NCBI GenBank assembly: GCA_964408805.1
Contig: CAYPAV010000004.1
Location: 1-64,000 of the forward strand
Source of the DNA: CAYPAV01 sp964408805
GTDB lineage: Bacteria; Pseudomonadota; Alphaproteobacteria; UBA8366
DNA length: 64,000 nucleotides
Reading direction: 5' to 3'
Shown here: positions 1-9,045 of the stretch, one piece after another
Numbering within the stretch: the stretch's first letter is position 1
How the letters are laid out: every line of letters begins with the position of its first letter
The notes under the pieces: generated by a model
The model's input: the letters and a program-made list of their open reading frames with translations, nothing else
What the model was told of the DNA's origin: nothing
Databases searched by the model: none
Translations under genes and position numbers: made by a program

Positions 1-19
1 AACAACGAGCAAGGTCTAA

Positions 20-613
20 CATAACGATTGGTACGAAACCTGGGGGCAAGTCAATTTGAAGCGGGCGCTTGAGCTGGCCCGAAAAGCCGTCGTCTTCGAC
101 CCCTCCCTGCCCTTCGGACGCTGGAGTTTGAGCCGAGTGTTCTCGAATCTGAGAAGCAATGACAAGGCGATGGCCGAGATGAAACGGGCCACCGAACTCA
201 ACCCCAACTATGCCGCAGCCTTCGCCTTCATGACCTATATATATGTTCGAACCGGTCGTGCCGAAGAGGGGATTAGGAGTATCGAAAAAGCGATGAGCCT
301 AAACCCCCGCTTTCCTTTCTGGTATCTCCATGCCCGGGCCACGGCCCAATTTTCCCTGGAGCAGTTCGAGGCCGCCGCCACAAATCTGGAAACGGCGCTG
401 GAGCGCAATCCCAACGCAACCTGGGTGCGAAGCCTACTAATCGCTGCTTACGCCCATATAGGCCGGCAGGAAGATGCTGAATGGCAAATCGAAGAAATCC
501 GCGCCCAAGGCTTCGAGATGTCAATCGATGACATCGTCGAAACCTCCCCTTTGTATTTTCCCGTCTACAAAAAACTCTATGCTGAAGGATTGAGGAAAGC
601 CGGCCTCAAATAA
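20..613 (+). pseudogene. TPR-repeat protein, C-terminal part (5' truncated or broken)
   Basis: This encodes about 185-197 residues of tandem tetratricopeptide repeats, for example ALELARKAVVFDPSLPFGRW, then AEMKRATELNPNYAAAFAF and IEKAMSLNPRFPFWYLHARA. The spacing and the 'LNPxxP' turns match the C-terminal TPR block that follows adenylate cyclase or winged-helix domains in many alphaproteobacterial proteins. A TTG at position 56 could start translation, with GGGGG about 10 bases before it. However, the TPR-like reading continues upstream to a TAA at 17-19 in the same frame, and the other two frames also stop before base 60. The gene therefore probably ran in from the left and lost its frame, or the lesion lies at the window edge. 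TPR blocks mediate protein contacts; no catalytic domain is visible. Confidence 0.6.
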
Positions 614-933
614 CCAGAAATTCGGCAGAGTTCTTCAACAGCCTCAGCTAATAATCCCCATCAAACGGATCACCAACAGACCACTGGTCCGGAGGGCAAA
701 ACCGACATATTGGCTTCGGCTGTCCGCGCGGCGTAGTTGGGCAAGGGTCTAGAAATCCGAACCGTTCCGGCGCTCGAAATCTTGATCGAGAAATTCGGAA
801 CTTAGGCTTCAGGATCGAACCCGATTGCTTCGGGGTCGTGACGCCTGTTTTCGGTGGCCCAACCCAGCTTTGCCCGGGGGACACGGCACCTATCTCCATA
901 GAGAAGGAAACGCTGCGGCAATGGGAGGACGAC
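614..933. other. Intergenic region, about 320 bp, no gene recognised
   Basis: Short open frames occur on both strands but none has both a credible start and a protein-like composition. The only item seen is the ribosome binding site GGGAGGA at 923-929 for the following epimerase gene. Confidence 0.5.
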
Positions 934-1875
934 ATGTCGGTATTCGTGATTGGCGGGACGGGATTCATCGGTTCGCGTTTGACCCGGTCGCTGGTGAAGC
1001 GGGGCGAGGAGGTCGTCTGTTTCGACATCAACACCGAAGCCGCGGATTTCAGCGATCTCGGCGACAAGGTGAGGGTGGTCCGGGGCGACATGACCCAGTT
1101 CGACGACGTGATGGCGAAGATGGCCGACGCCGAGCCGGAGCGGGTGATCAACCTCTCCTACTTCCTCGGCAATTTTCACGCGCCCCATACGGCGATGAAG
1201 CTCAACATCGTCGGCATGGACAATTGCTTCGAGGCGGCCCGCATTTGCGGCGCCAAGCGCGTCGTCTATGCCAGCTCGCTGGCCGTCTACGGCCTCCAAA
1301 AACATTACGGCGAACGCGCGGTCGACGAGGACGACTACCGCCACGGCGACAACCAATACGCCATGCACAAGATCTTCAACGAATGGCAGGCCGAGGACTA
1401 TATGGACAAGTACGACATGCAGATCACAGGCATTCGCCCGGCCAACATCACTGGGCCCGACAAGGTCCGGGGTTCGGTCGATCACGTGAACTGCGTGACC
1501 CAGCCGGCGCGCGGCAATCCGGTCACGTTCGACTATGCCGACTTCATGCGCCTTCCTCTCCATGTCGACGACATCACCGAGGTGTTCGAGCGCGTGTTGA
1601 TGGCGGAGGAGAACAAGCACGCCGTCTACAATTCCGGCGGGACGACGATCAGCCTCGCTGGCCTGGCCGAGATGGTGCGCGGCTTCCTGCCCGACGCCGA
1701 CATCTCCTTCGAGAACGAGACCGGCGGCAAGGACAGTTCCGGTCTCTACATGATGGACAACAGCCGCCTCGTCGACGAGTTCGGCGTCCAGTACCGCCCC
1801 TATCCGGAACGGGTCCTGCAGATCATCAACGAAGTGCGCGCGGACGAGGGGCTGCCGCCGGTCGAGGCCGGTTGA
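934..1875 (+). CDS. NAD(P)-dependent epimerase/dehydratase (extended SDR)
   Basis: This 313-residue protein has the extended short-chain dehydrogenase/reductase layout. A Rossmann nucleotide-binding loop GGTGFIGS lies at residues 7-14, followed by an acidic D at the end of the second strand (CFDIN). The catalytic set is visible as YASSLAVYG and the YxxxK motif YAMHK (Tyr142, Lys146). The ATG was chosen because GGGAGGA sits 5 bases upstream; an upstream in-frame start would add a non-conserved leader. The family acts on nucleotide sugars or similar hydroxy-acyl substrates, and the substrate cannot be told here. It converges with the flavoprotein gene that ends 4 bases later on the other strand. 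Confidence 0.85.
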   Translation: MSVFVIGGTGFIGSRLTRSLVKRGEEVVCFDINTEAADFSDLGDKVRVVRGDMTQFDDVMAKMADAEPERVINLSYFLGNFHAPHTAMKLNIVGMDNCFEAARICGAKRVVYASSLAVYGLQKHYGERAVDEDDYRHGDNQYAMHKIFNEWQAEDYMDKYDMQITGIRPANITGPDKVRGSVDHVNCVTQPARGNPVTFDYADFMRLPLHVDDITEVFERVLMAEENKHAVYNSGGTTISLAGLAEMVRGFLPDADISFENETGGKDSSGLYMMDNSRLVDEFGVQYRPYPERVLQIINEVRADEGLPPVEAG

Positions 1876-1879
1876 TCGC

Positions 1880-3370
1880 TTATGCCCAAGCTGCTTCGGC
1901 GACCGCGTTGCGGGCGGCGATGCGGCCGAATGCCAGGCATTCGCCGATATTCCCCGTGCCCTGATACAGATAACTGTAGATCGATCCGAGTTCGCCGGCG
2001 CTGTAGAGCCGCGGAATGGGCGTGCCGTTCGGCCGCAAGATCTGGCTTTTCTCGTTTCGCCTGGGTCCGCCTTGCGTGTTGAGCATCGAGGGCGACAATT
2101 CAAGCGCGAAATACGGCCCGGAATCGAGCGGCGTCAGCATTAGAGTCCGGCCGAAATCCGTGTCTTCTCCCGAATCCGCCCGGGCATTCCAGCGACCGAC
2201 GGTCTCGCTCAGCGCATCGGGGTCTAGGCCGATGGATACGGCAAGCGCTTCGAGCGTGTCGGCCGTCTTGATCCAGCCCTTCGCCAGTTCGGCGCTATTG
2301 TCTTCGCTCCAGTCGTAGCGCTCGACAATCTGCGTCCAGCCATGGCGGGGCGTCTTGTCGTAGAGCGGCCCGGACGCCATCAGGGTTTGGTCGAAGACCA
2401 TATGCATCGGGCACGGCGTCGAGAGGGCCCGCCAGGATCCGTTCGACGGTATCTTGCCGTGCCGGGTCTTGAATTTTTCGTCCGTGAAGCGCTTTCCGTC
2501 CGGGCCGACGACAATCATGCCGCCGGGCAGAAGCTTGCTGAAATGAAGGGCCTGCATGGAAAATGTCGAGGGAATTTCGGGTACCTTGAGCGCCATCGAC
2601 GGTCCCGCGTAATTGTTCATGTGCCAAAGGTCGGCGCCGACCGCGAGGGCCATCGAAATACCGTCTCCCTCGTTATAGGGGCTCCCGGAGGTGTAACAAT
2701 ACGGCACGCCGGGCAGGTAGTTCCGGATCATGTCCTGGTTGTTCTCGAAACCGCCGCAGGTGAGGACGACCGCTTTGCGCGCCTTAACCGCAATCGACTC
2801 TCCGGCCCGCTCGGCGCGCAGGCCTAGGATCTCCCCCGTTGCGCCGTCCTGGATCAATTCGCAGCCCGGCGTTTCGTGGCAAATCTGGATCGGACGGTCC
2901 GCGACCATTTTTTCAAACTGTTTCCAGGTGTTGGAAAACCCGTATGTCGGGCCGTCGTGGAATTTGTGGACGCAGTCGGCCCCGGGTAAGTCGGGGAATT
3001 CGATTCCCTCGGGTTGATGCTGGTGCTCCTGCGGATCGCCCCCCATCTCGGCCAACCAGTCGTTATTCAGACACATCTCCTCCGACCAGACACGGACCAT
3101 TTCGTCGGGCACCGTGTAGGGGCCGCAGAGCGCCGTCAGATAGGTCGCCGCCTTGTCCGCCGAAGAGGTATTGAGATAACCCTGACCGGCGACGCGCGTG
3201 TTGCCGCCTTCCTGGCCCTTGGGCGCTTTCTCCAGGATCAACACCTCCGCCCCCAGTTCGCATGCCGTGACCGAAGCCGCCGCCCCGGCCGCCCCGAAAC
3301 CGACGACGACGACATCGGCTTCCAAATCCCATGTTTTCGGTATCAAATTTCGTCTCTCCAAATCGTTCAT
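1880..3370 (-). CDS. FAD-dependent oxidoreductase of the fumarate reductase/ketosteroid dehydrogenase type
   Basis: The 496-residue protein begins with a dinucleotide-binding fold, VVVVGFGAAGAAASV, with an acidic LEK end to the second strand. It finishes with the FAD-clamp typical of the FAD_binding_2 family (SAGELGSIYSYLYQGTGNIG, then ECLAFGRIAARNA). Members oxidise or reduce a C-C bond next to a carbonyl, as in fumarate reductase, tricarballylate dehydrogenase and 3-ketosteroid delta-1-dehydrogenase. No heme or signal segment is visible, so it should be cytoplasmic. The ATG giving MNDLERRN was chosen because GAGGAAG precedes it. It is the last gene of a minus-strand run with a TauD-type dioxygenase and an LLM monooxygenase, which points to oxidative breakdown of one organic compound. 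Confidence 0.85.
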   Translation of the reverse strand: MNDLERRNLIPKTWDLEADVVVVGFGAAGAAASVTACELGAEVLILEKAPKGQEGGNTRVAGQGYLNTSSADKAATYLTALCGPYTVPDEMVRVWSEEMCLNNDWLAEMGGDPQEHQHQPEGIEFPDLPGADCVHKFHDGPTYGFSNTWKQFEKMVADRPIQICHETPGCELIQDGATGEILGLRAERAGESIAVKARKAVVLTCGGFENNQDMIRNYLPGVPYCYTSGSPYNEGDGISMALAVGADLWHMNNYAGPSMALKVPEIPSTFSMQALHFSKLLPGGMIVVGPDGKRFTDEKFKTRHGKIPSNGSWRALSTPCPMHMVFDQTLMASGPLYDKTPRHGWTQIVERYDWSEDNSAELAKGWIKTADTLEALAVSIGLDPDALSETVGRWNARADSGEDTDFGRTLMLTPLDSGPYFALELSPSMLNTQGGPRRNEKSQILRPNGTPIPRLYSAGELGSIYSYLYQGTGNIGECLAFGRIAARNAVAEAAWA

Positions 3371-3473
3371 GCTCTTCCTCAAGCGCGGTCGCTTGCCACC
3401 CGTGATTTGTCTTGTGTTGTAAAAATTCCAGCGCACCCGTGTTTTATTGGTCCCCAATGCCGGGATTTTTGAC

Positions 3474-4352
3474 TCAAAACGGCACCGTCCCCTCGATGGT
3501 GCAGCGCTGCATGCGGCGGGGCAGATCGGCGGGATAGTCGAAGGTCGCCTTGTGCTGGACGGCGCAATTGTCCCACAGCAACAGATCGCCGACCCTCCAT
3601 TGATGGCGGTGGCGGAATTCCGGGCGAAGAAGATGCCCGAACAATTCCCCGAGGAGCGCGTCGCTCTCGGATTCCGCCAAATCGGCGATGCGGTGGGTAT
3701 AGCCGTCGCAGACGTAAAGGCACTTCCGTCCGGTCTTCGGGTGGGTGCGCGCGATTGGATGGATGGCGTCCGGCGGGAAACGGGCCGCCAACTCTGTTTC
3801 CGAAAGCAGGGGGCGCAGGCCGAATTCGCGGGCCTTCCGGTTCCACATGTCTCTATAACCGTTGGCGGCCGTCAGCCCCTCGATCCGCGCCTTCGTAGCC
3901 GACGGCAGGGCATCGTACGCGGCCGCGACGTTGATGAACTCCGTATCGCCGTAAGTGACGCCGTCCCTTTCGGGCACCTCGAGGGCGTGGAGCAGCGTCA
4001 CCTTGCTCGGTTTCTCCAGATAGCAGAGGTCCGAATGCCAGTACCGTCCGGCATCATGGGATCCGAGCGGCTTGCCGTTCTCGGTCACGTTCGAAATCCA
4101 GAAGATCTCGGGGGTCTCGGCATTGTTGGCCTCGGCACGGACGTTGATCTGCGGTTCCCCGAAGCGCCGCGCGAAAGTCGCGAGATTGGCCGACGGCAAG
4201 CCCACTTGATCGCGGATCACGACGGCCACATGCTGGTCGATCGCCGCCTCGATCGCCTCGAAGGCCTCGTCGGCCAAAGGTTGGCGGAGGTTTAGGCCAA
4301 TAATCTCGGCGCCGAGTGGGCCGTCGTTCGGGCGGATCTGGAAATCGGTCAC
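3474..4352 (-). CDS. TauD/TfdA family Fe(II)/2-oxoglutarate dioxygenase (copy 1)
   Basis: This 292-residue protein has the non-heme iron triad of the family: the HxD pair in RYWHSDLCYLEKP and the distal His in LLWDNCAVQHKATFDYP, followed by an Arg (RRMQR) that normally binds 2-oxoglutarate. The N-terminus (GAEIIGLNLRQPL) is also typical. Such enzymes hydroxylate small carboxylates, sulfonates or aryloxy acids, using oxygen and 2-oxoglutarate. The upstream LLM gene ends 12 bases before this start and the flavoprotein gene follows about 100 bases downstream, so the three are probably co-transcribed. The specific substrate is unknown. Two other TauD-type genes lie near 13 kb and 23 kb. Confidence 0.9.
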   Translation of the reverse strand: MTDFQIRPNDGPLGAEIIGLNLRQPLADEAFEAIEAAIDQHVAVVIRDQVGLPSANLATFARRFGEPQINVRAEANNAETPEIFWISNVTENGKPLGSHDAGRYWHSDLCYLEKPSKVTLLHALEVPERDGVTYGDTEFINVAAAYDALPSATKARIEGLTAANGYRDMWNRKAREFGLRPLLSETELAARFPPDAIHPIARTHPKTGRKCLYVCDGYTHRIADLAESESDALLGELFGHLLRPEFRHRHQWRVGDLLLWDNCAVQHKATFDYPADLPRRMQRCTIEGTVPF

Positions 4353-4364
4353 CGCGCGTCTCCG

Positions 4365-5303
4365 TTACCAGCCGAGATCGGCGCGGACCTTGGCGAAGGC
4401 TTCCATCTGCCGGTCATGGTCGCCCGCGAACCGGAGCATGAGATGGCTGGCGCCCCCATCGACGAAGGCCTGGAGCCAGGACCCTATTTCACCCGCCGGC
4501 CCGGCATAGCAGGCCTGACGCTTTCGCAGCACCTTGGCGGGCGCACCGTAATAGCTTTCGAGATAGGCATCGATGCGCTCATTGGCACCGGCGGCATCGT
4601 CGTCAATGGCAACGGTGACATAGACAGCCCCGGTCAGTGCCGCCGCATCGCGGCCCGCTTCCTCGGCATGGGCTTTGACCTCGATCCATTGCTTGGCGAA
4701 CACCTCCGCATTGGGGCCGGTCGGGAACCAGCCATCGAAGTTGCGGCCGGCGCGGCGGAGGCTCGCTTCGGCCGAACCGCCGCCCCAGATCGGCGGACCG
4801 CCGGGGCGATGCGGGGTCGGTCCAAGGACGCCGCCCTCGACCTTCCAGCGGCCGTCCCAGTCGACCGGCTCGCCCGACCAAAGCGCGCGGCAAAGCCGCA
4901 GCCCCTCCATCATCCGCCCGACGCGCTTCTCGAAGGGGACGCCGGCGGCCTCGAACTCGGCCCGGATGTTGGGAACGTCGCCGGCGATGCCGACGCCGAG
5001 GATGAACCGCCCCTCGCTCACCTGGTCGAGGGTCGCGATCTGATGGGCGAGAACGACCGGATTGCGGAATGCGGGGAGCAGGACCGCGGTGCCGAGCTCG
5101 ACCCGCTTCGTGCGTCCGGCCGCGCCGGCGAGCAAGGTCAACGGCTCGTGTCGGGGCCGCGCGAGCAGCGAATCGCCGACCCAGATCGAATCGTAGCCGA
5201 GGTCCTCGGCCTTCTCCGCCAATGTCAGGAGGGGCGCCGCCTCGGGCCGGCCCTCCATGATTTGTTCCCGTGTCGGCAGCAAATAACCAATTCGCGGTGC
5301 CAT
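4365..5303 (-). CDS. LLM-class flavin-dependent oxidoreductase (luciferase-like, copy 1)
   Basis: The protein of 312 residues has the bacterial-luciferase TIM-barrel pattern: an N-terminal IGYLLPT strand, LAEKAEDLGYDSIWVGDS, ELGTAVLLPAFRNPVVLAHQ and the conserved GRFILGVGIAGD. Members use FMN or F420 and oxygen or substrate oxidation to attack diverse small organics. The start giving MAPRIGYLL was chosen because GAGGGA lies 9-10 bases before it; a longer frame exists but its extra 33 residues are not family-like. It is the first gene of the minus-strand operon with the dioxygenase and flavoprotein, and faces a GST gene across about 145 bases that probably hold both promoters. Confidence 0.85.
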   Translation of the reverse strand: MAPRIGYLLPTREQIMEGRPEAAPLLTLAEKAEDLGYDSIWVGDSLLARPRHEPLTLLAGAAGRTKRVELGTAVLLPAFRNPVVLAHQIATLDQVSEGRFILGVGIAGDVPNIRAEFEAAGVPFEKRVGRMMEGLRLCRALWSGEPVDWDGRWKVEGGVLGPTPHRPGGPPIWGGGSAEASLRRAGRNFDGWFPTGPNAEVFAKQWIEVKAHAEEAGRDAAALTGAVYVTVAIDDDAAGANERIDAYLESYYGAPAKVLRKRQACYAGPAGEIGSWLQAFVDGGASHLMLRFAGDHDRQMEAFAKVRADLGW

Positions 5304-5448
5304 GCCGTGTTCCCTCAATGATTCACTGGCCAATAAGTTAGCGCGGTCGCCACGCGCGGCCAGAAACGGGCGCCTAGTTGATCGCTTGCCGAAACCGGGC
5401 ACGGCGTTAAGGTCAGTTCAACTGGAATCAATGGAAGGAAATCCCGCA

Positions 5449-6063
5449 ATGGAACTGGTTGGAGGTTATCTATCGCCCTTCGCGCGCCGCTCGGCGGTCG
5501 TGTTGAAGGCGCTTGATCTCGATTTCGAACAGCGCCCGCTTTCGACCGCCCAGAACCCGGACGAGGTGACGGCGATAAACCCGCTTTGCCGAATTCCGGC
5601 CCTGGTCCTCGACGGCGAGGAGGCTTTGATCGACAGTGCCGCGATCATCGATTACGCGCTGGAAGTGGGCGATGCGGACCACGCCCTGCTGCCGGCCAGC
5701 GGCGCCGATCGGCGCGCCGTGCTGCGCCATTCGGCGGTGGCGACGGGGACGATGGAGAAGGCGGTGGCGTCCGCCTATGAGCGCCACCGACGGCCCAAGG
5801 ACAAAATCCATCCGGAATGGCTCGACCACGTCAACGGCCAGGTCGCGGCCGGCCTGACGGTACTGGACAGCGCCGCCGACGGCCGGGATTGGCTGCATGG
5901 CGACCATATGACGCTGGCCGACATCAACGCCGTCGTCGCCTTTGATTTCGTGGCCATCACGTCGAGCTTTCAGGTCAAGGAAGGCCAGGTTCCTGCGTTG
6001 GCGGCGCTTTCCGAGCGGTGCAACGCGCTCGCCTCCTTCGCCGAGACCCAGGCGAAGCGATAG
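5449..6063 (+). CDS. Glutathione S-transferase family protein
   Basis: This 204-residue protein has an N-terminal thioredoxin-like domain (YLSPFARRSAVVLKALDLDF) with the cis-proline glutathione-binding turn CRIPALV and the acidic/Ser pair IDSAAI. An all-helical C-terminal domain contains the capping-box-like MTLADINAV. The ATG at this position follows GGAAGGA at a good distance, so the upstream ATG at 5431 is less likely. GSTs conjugate or reduce electrophiles in the cytoplasm. The next gene, a DAO-type oxidase, begins 17 bases after the stop, so both are probably co-transcribed and may act on one compound. The residue at the usual Ser/Tyr/Cys position is likely Ser9 or nearby, but this is not certain. 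Confidence 0.85.
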   Translation: MELVGGYLSPFARRSAVVLKALDLDFEQRPLSTAQNPDEVTAINPLCRIPALVLDGEEALIDSAAIIDYALEVGDADHALLPASGADRRAVLRHSAVATGTMEKAVASAYERHRRPKDKIHPEWLDHVNGQVAAGLTVLDSAADGRDWLHGDHMTLADINAVVAFDFVAITSSFQVKEGQVPALAALSERCNALASFAETQAKR

Positions 6064-6080
6064 CCGAAGGCGCCAGATCG

Positions 6081-7196
6081 ATGCGGGTCCTGATTTGCGG
6101 TGGCGGCGTGATCGGTGCCTCGATCGCCTATTTCCTTGCGCGCCGGAACATCGAGGTGGTGGTCGCGGAACGCTTGGAGGTTGCCTGCGCGGCGTCGGGC
6201 AAGTCAGGCGGATTTCTGGCTCGCGATTGGAACGATGGCTCTCCGGTCGGTCCTCTGGCCCGGCGGAGCTTCGAGCTTCATGCCGAGCTGGCCGCCGGTC
6301 TCGGGGCGGAATGGGGGTATCGCCGGCTCGACACCCTGAGCGTCGTCGCCAGCGCCCGGCGGGAGTTGAGCGCCTATCGTCAGGTCGAGGGTCCCGACTG
6401 GGTCGGGCGGGAGGCCGCCGTCCACGGCCAGATCGGCACGACCGAGAGTACCGCCCAGGTACACCCCGCCCTGTTCACGAAGGCGCTGATGGAGGCCGCC
6501 ATCGGAGATGGGGCAGCGTTGAAACTCGGCTGCGTCGAGGGCATCACGTTCAGCGACGATCGCTCGACGGTTACGGGTGCCATCGTCGACGGTGAGACGA
6601 TCGCCGCCGATACGGTGGTGATCGCCATGGGTCCCTGGTCGATCCTTGCCTGTGCCTGGCTGCCGCTGCCGGCGACCCATGGCCTGAAGGGACATAGCCT
6701 GATCTTCGACCACGATCCGGGCCCGCAAGTCCTGTTCGTCGAATATGAGGATGCGGAAGGCCGGATGGCGACACCGGAGATTTACCCCCGCCCCGACGGC
6801 ACGACCTATGTTTGCGGTCTGCCGGGCGAGGCGCCGATTCCGGTCGACCCGTCTCATGTGCTGCCGGAAGCCGGAGCCTCCGAAATTCTGCGCGAGATGG
6901 CGGTCCGGGTGGCGCCCGGCCTGGCCGATGCGAATATCCTGGCCGAGCAATCCTGCTACCGCCCCGTCCTCGAGGATGGTCTGCCGGTGATCGGGCAAGT
7001 GCCGGGGATCCGCGGTGCCTACGTCGCGACGGGCCACAGTGTCTGGGGAATTCTCAATGCGCCCGCGACCGGCGAGGCGATGGCCGAGCTGATCGCGACG
7101 GGCGCCGCGACGCTCGATCTATCCGCTTTCGATCCGGGGCGCTTGGCGCCCTTGCCGCCGGGTGCCGTTCAAACGTCGGACACCCGGCCGCAATAA
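6081..7196 (+). CDS. FAD-dependent oxidoreductase, DAO (D-amino acid/glycine oxidase) family
   Basis: The 371-residue protein starts directly with a dinucleotide-binding motif, MRVLICGGGVIGASIAYFLA, ending in an acidic AERLEVAC. An Arg/Gly-rich substrate region (PEIYPRPDGTTYVCG) and the C-terminal FAD-contact stretch (CYRPVLEDGLPVIGQVPG, GAYVATGHSVWGILNAPATG) follow. This order is that of glycine, sarcosine and D-amino acid oxidases. It lies 17 bases after the GST gene in the same direction. It should oxidise an amine or amino acid in the cytoplasm, passing electrons to oxygen or a quinone. The substrate is unknown. The next gene converges, ending 10 bases past this stop. Confidence 0.88.
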   Translation: MRVLICGGGVIGASIAYFLARRNIEVVVAERLEVACAASGKSGGFLARDWNDGSPVGPLARRSFELHAELAAGLGAEWGYRRLDTLSVVASARRELSAYRQVEGPDWVGREAAVHGQIGTTESTAQVHPALFTKALMEAAIGDGAALKLGCVEGITFSDDRSTVTGAIVDGETIAADTVVIAMGPWSILACAWLPLPATHGLKGHSLIFDHDPGPQVLFVEYEDAEGRMATPEIYPRPDGTTYVCGLPGEAPIPVDPSHVLPEAGASEILREMAVRVAPGLADANILAEQSCYRPVLEDGLPVIGQVPGIRGAYVATGHSVWGILNAPATGEAMAELIATGAATLDLSAFDPGRLAPLPPGAVQTSDTRPQ

Positions 7197-7206
7197 CCGG
7201 CGTCGC

Positions 7207-8865
7207 CTATTCCTTCGTCAGCCAGCCGAACTGCTGCGGTTTCCGACCCGCGGCGTGGTGAAGACGGACATTGACCAGGGCCGGCCCGTCGAAGTCCATC
7301 GCCGCCTTCAAGGCGTCGTTCAACTCCGCCGGATCCTCGAGATAAAAGCCCTTGCCGCCGAAGGCCTCCATCATCTTGTCGTAGCGCGCGCCGATGGTCA
7401 GGACGCGCGGCGGCATGGGCTCGTCGGTCGGCATCTTCTCGATGCCGCCGCCGATACCGCCGTTGTTGAGGACCACGATCTTGATCGGCAGGTTGTGACG
7501 GCAGGCGGTCTCCATCTCCATGCCGGAGAAGCCGATTGCCGAATCGCCCGAGACCGAAACGATCGGCCGGTCCGGGTGCACGACCGCCGCCGCGATGGCG
7601 AAGCCCATGCCGATGCCCATCGTTCCATAACTGCCGGCGTCCAACCGAAGGCGCGGATTTGCATTCGGCAGCTGGGTGCGGCCGATATCCATGGTGTTGG
7701 CGCCCTCGCCGATGATCACCGCGTTGTCGGGGATCCAGGGGCTGATGTCCTTGAGGGCGCGGTAATAGTTGGTCGGTGCGGAATTGTCCTCGATCATCGG
7801 TTTGATCGCTTCCGCATTGGCGGCTGCCTTTTCGGAAATCGCGGCCCGCCAGTCGGTGTCGGCCGGGTAGAACCACTGCCGTCCCTCGAGTGATTTGTTG
7901 AGTTGCCCCACGATCGCCTTACCGTCGCCGACCAGCGGCACTTCGGTCGGCACGTTGTTGCCGATCGCTTCCGGCGCCAGGTCGAGCTGGACGATGCGGA
8001 CATCCTTGTTGAAGCGCGGCGGCTTGCCGAAATGCATGATCCAATTGAGCCGTGCTCCCATCAGGAAGACGACGTCGGCCTCGCGGAGCGCATGGCTTCG
8101 GGCGGCACCTACCGAGAGGGGGTGATTGTCGTCCATCACACCCTTGCCCAAGGGCGAGGCAAGGAAGGGAAGCTGTGTCCTTTCGATGAAGGCCCGCACT
8201 TCGTCCTCGGCACGCGACCAGGCCATGCCCTTGCCGATGATGACCAGCGGGCGTTCCGCCGATTCGAGCGCGTCGAGGGCCGCCTCCACGTCCTCGGGAT
8301 GGGCTTGTGTGCGCGGCGGCTCGGGGATCGTCGCCATGGTCTCGACGTCGTCCTCATCCACTTCTCCGCCGATGATGTCGTCGGGCATGTCGAGATAAAC
8401 GGCACCCGGCCGGCCGTAAATCGACTGGCGGACGGCTTGCTCGACATAGAACGGGATGCGGTTGACGTGCTCGACCGCATGGGCGTATTTGCAAAACGGC
8501 GAGGCGATCTCGACCTGGCGCTCTTCCTGGAAGGCGCCCATGCCGTTCTGGTATGTCGGCGAGGCGCCGCCGATCAGGATCATCGGCCAAAAGTTCTGCT
8601 GTGCGTTGGCGAGGCCCGCGAGGCCGTGCACCACGCCCGGCCCCGAGACGACGAGACAGGCACCGGGGCGTCCGGTCATATAGCCCGCCGCCTGCGCCGC
8701 GTAGGAAGCCGATTGTTCGTTCCGCATCCCGATATACTGAATGCCGACCTCCTGGGCCGCCGCTGCGATTGGCTGGACGGGAAAGCCCACGATCCCGAAC
8801 ATGTACTCAACACCCTGCTGCTTCAGGTTCCTCGCCATCAAAATGGCGCCATCGACCTTGGCCAT
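7207..8865 (-). CDS. Thiamine-diphosphate enzyme resembling 2-hydroxyacyl-CoA lyase / oxalyl-CoA decarboxylase
   Basis: The protein has 552 residues with the three ThDP-enzyme domains. The N-terminal part (GMRNEQSASYAAQAAGYMTG, LVVSGPGVVHGLAGLANAQQ) and the middle GEGANTMDIGRT resemble 2-hydroxyacyl-CoA lyase, recalled from the family rather than searched. The catalytic Glu is in RNEQ. The ThDP/Mg motif is GDSAIGFSGMEMETACRHN with the closing Asn in VVLNNGGIG. The C-terminal QFGWLTKE is also HACL-like. Members cleave 2-hydroxyacyl-CoA to formyl-CoA plus an aldehyde or ketone, or decarboxylate oxalyl-CoA. No formyl-CoA transferase gene (frc) is nearby, so oxalate breakdown is not supported by context. 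The gene stands alone between a convergent oxidase and serA. Confidence 0.85.
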   Translation of the reverse strand: MAKVDGAILMARNLKQQGVEYMFGIVGFPVQPIAAAAQEVGIQYIGMRNEQSASYAAQAAGYMTGRPGACLVVSGPGVVHGLAGLANAQQNFWPMILIGGASPTYQNGMGAFQEERQVEIASPFCKYAHAVEHVNRIPFYVEQAVRQSIYGRPGAVYLDMPDDIIGGEVDEDDVETMATIPEPPRTQAHPEDVEAALDALESAERPLVIIGKGMAWSRAEDEVRAFIERTQLPFLASPLGKGVMDDNHPLSVGAARSHALREADVVFLMGARLNWIMHFGKPPRFNKDVRIVQLDLAPEAIGNNVPTEVPLVGDGKAIVGQLNKSLEGRQWFYPADTDWRAAISEKAAANAEAIKPMIEDNSAPTNYYRALKDISPWIPDNAVIIGEGANTMDIGRTQLPNANPRLRLDAGSYGTMGIGMGFAIAAAVVHPDRPIVSVSGDSAIGFSGMEMETACRHNLPIKIVVLNNGGIGGGIEKMPTDEPMPPRVLTIGARYDKMMEAFGGKGFYLEDPAELNDALKAAMDFDGPALVNVRLHHAAGRKPQQFGWLTKE

Positions 8866-9045
8866 CCTCGTCTCCTTGCGTGCTCTGGGATGCCGGCGGC
8901 GCGGAAGCGGCCGCCCGACCCAATCCTGGGGAATTCCGTGATCGTCCGGCGCCGCGTTTGCCCCAGGAGGGGCCGGTGGCGCAAGACGGTCCTCAGTTAA
9001 CTTTGCCGAAATGCCGCGCGATCAAGCGACGGCGCGCGATTTAGT

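Noticed and set aside
648..720. A protein-like minus-strand tail (PICRFCPPDQWSVGDPFDGDY-like) in the first intergenic region
   Set aside because: The stretch is short, lacks a start and continues into low-complexity frames. I could not link it to any family with confidence.
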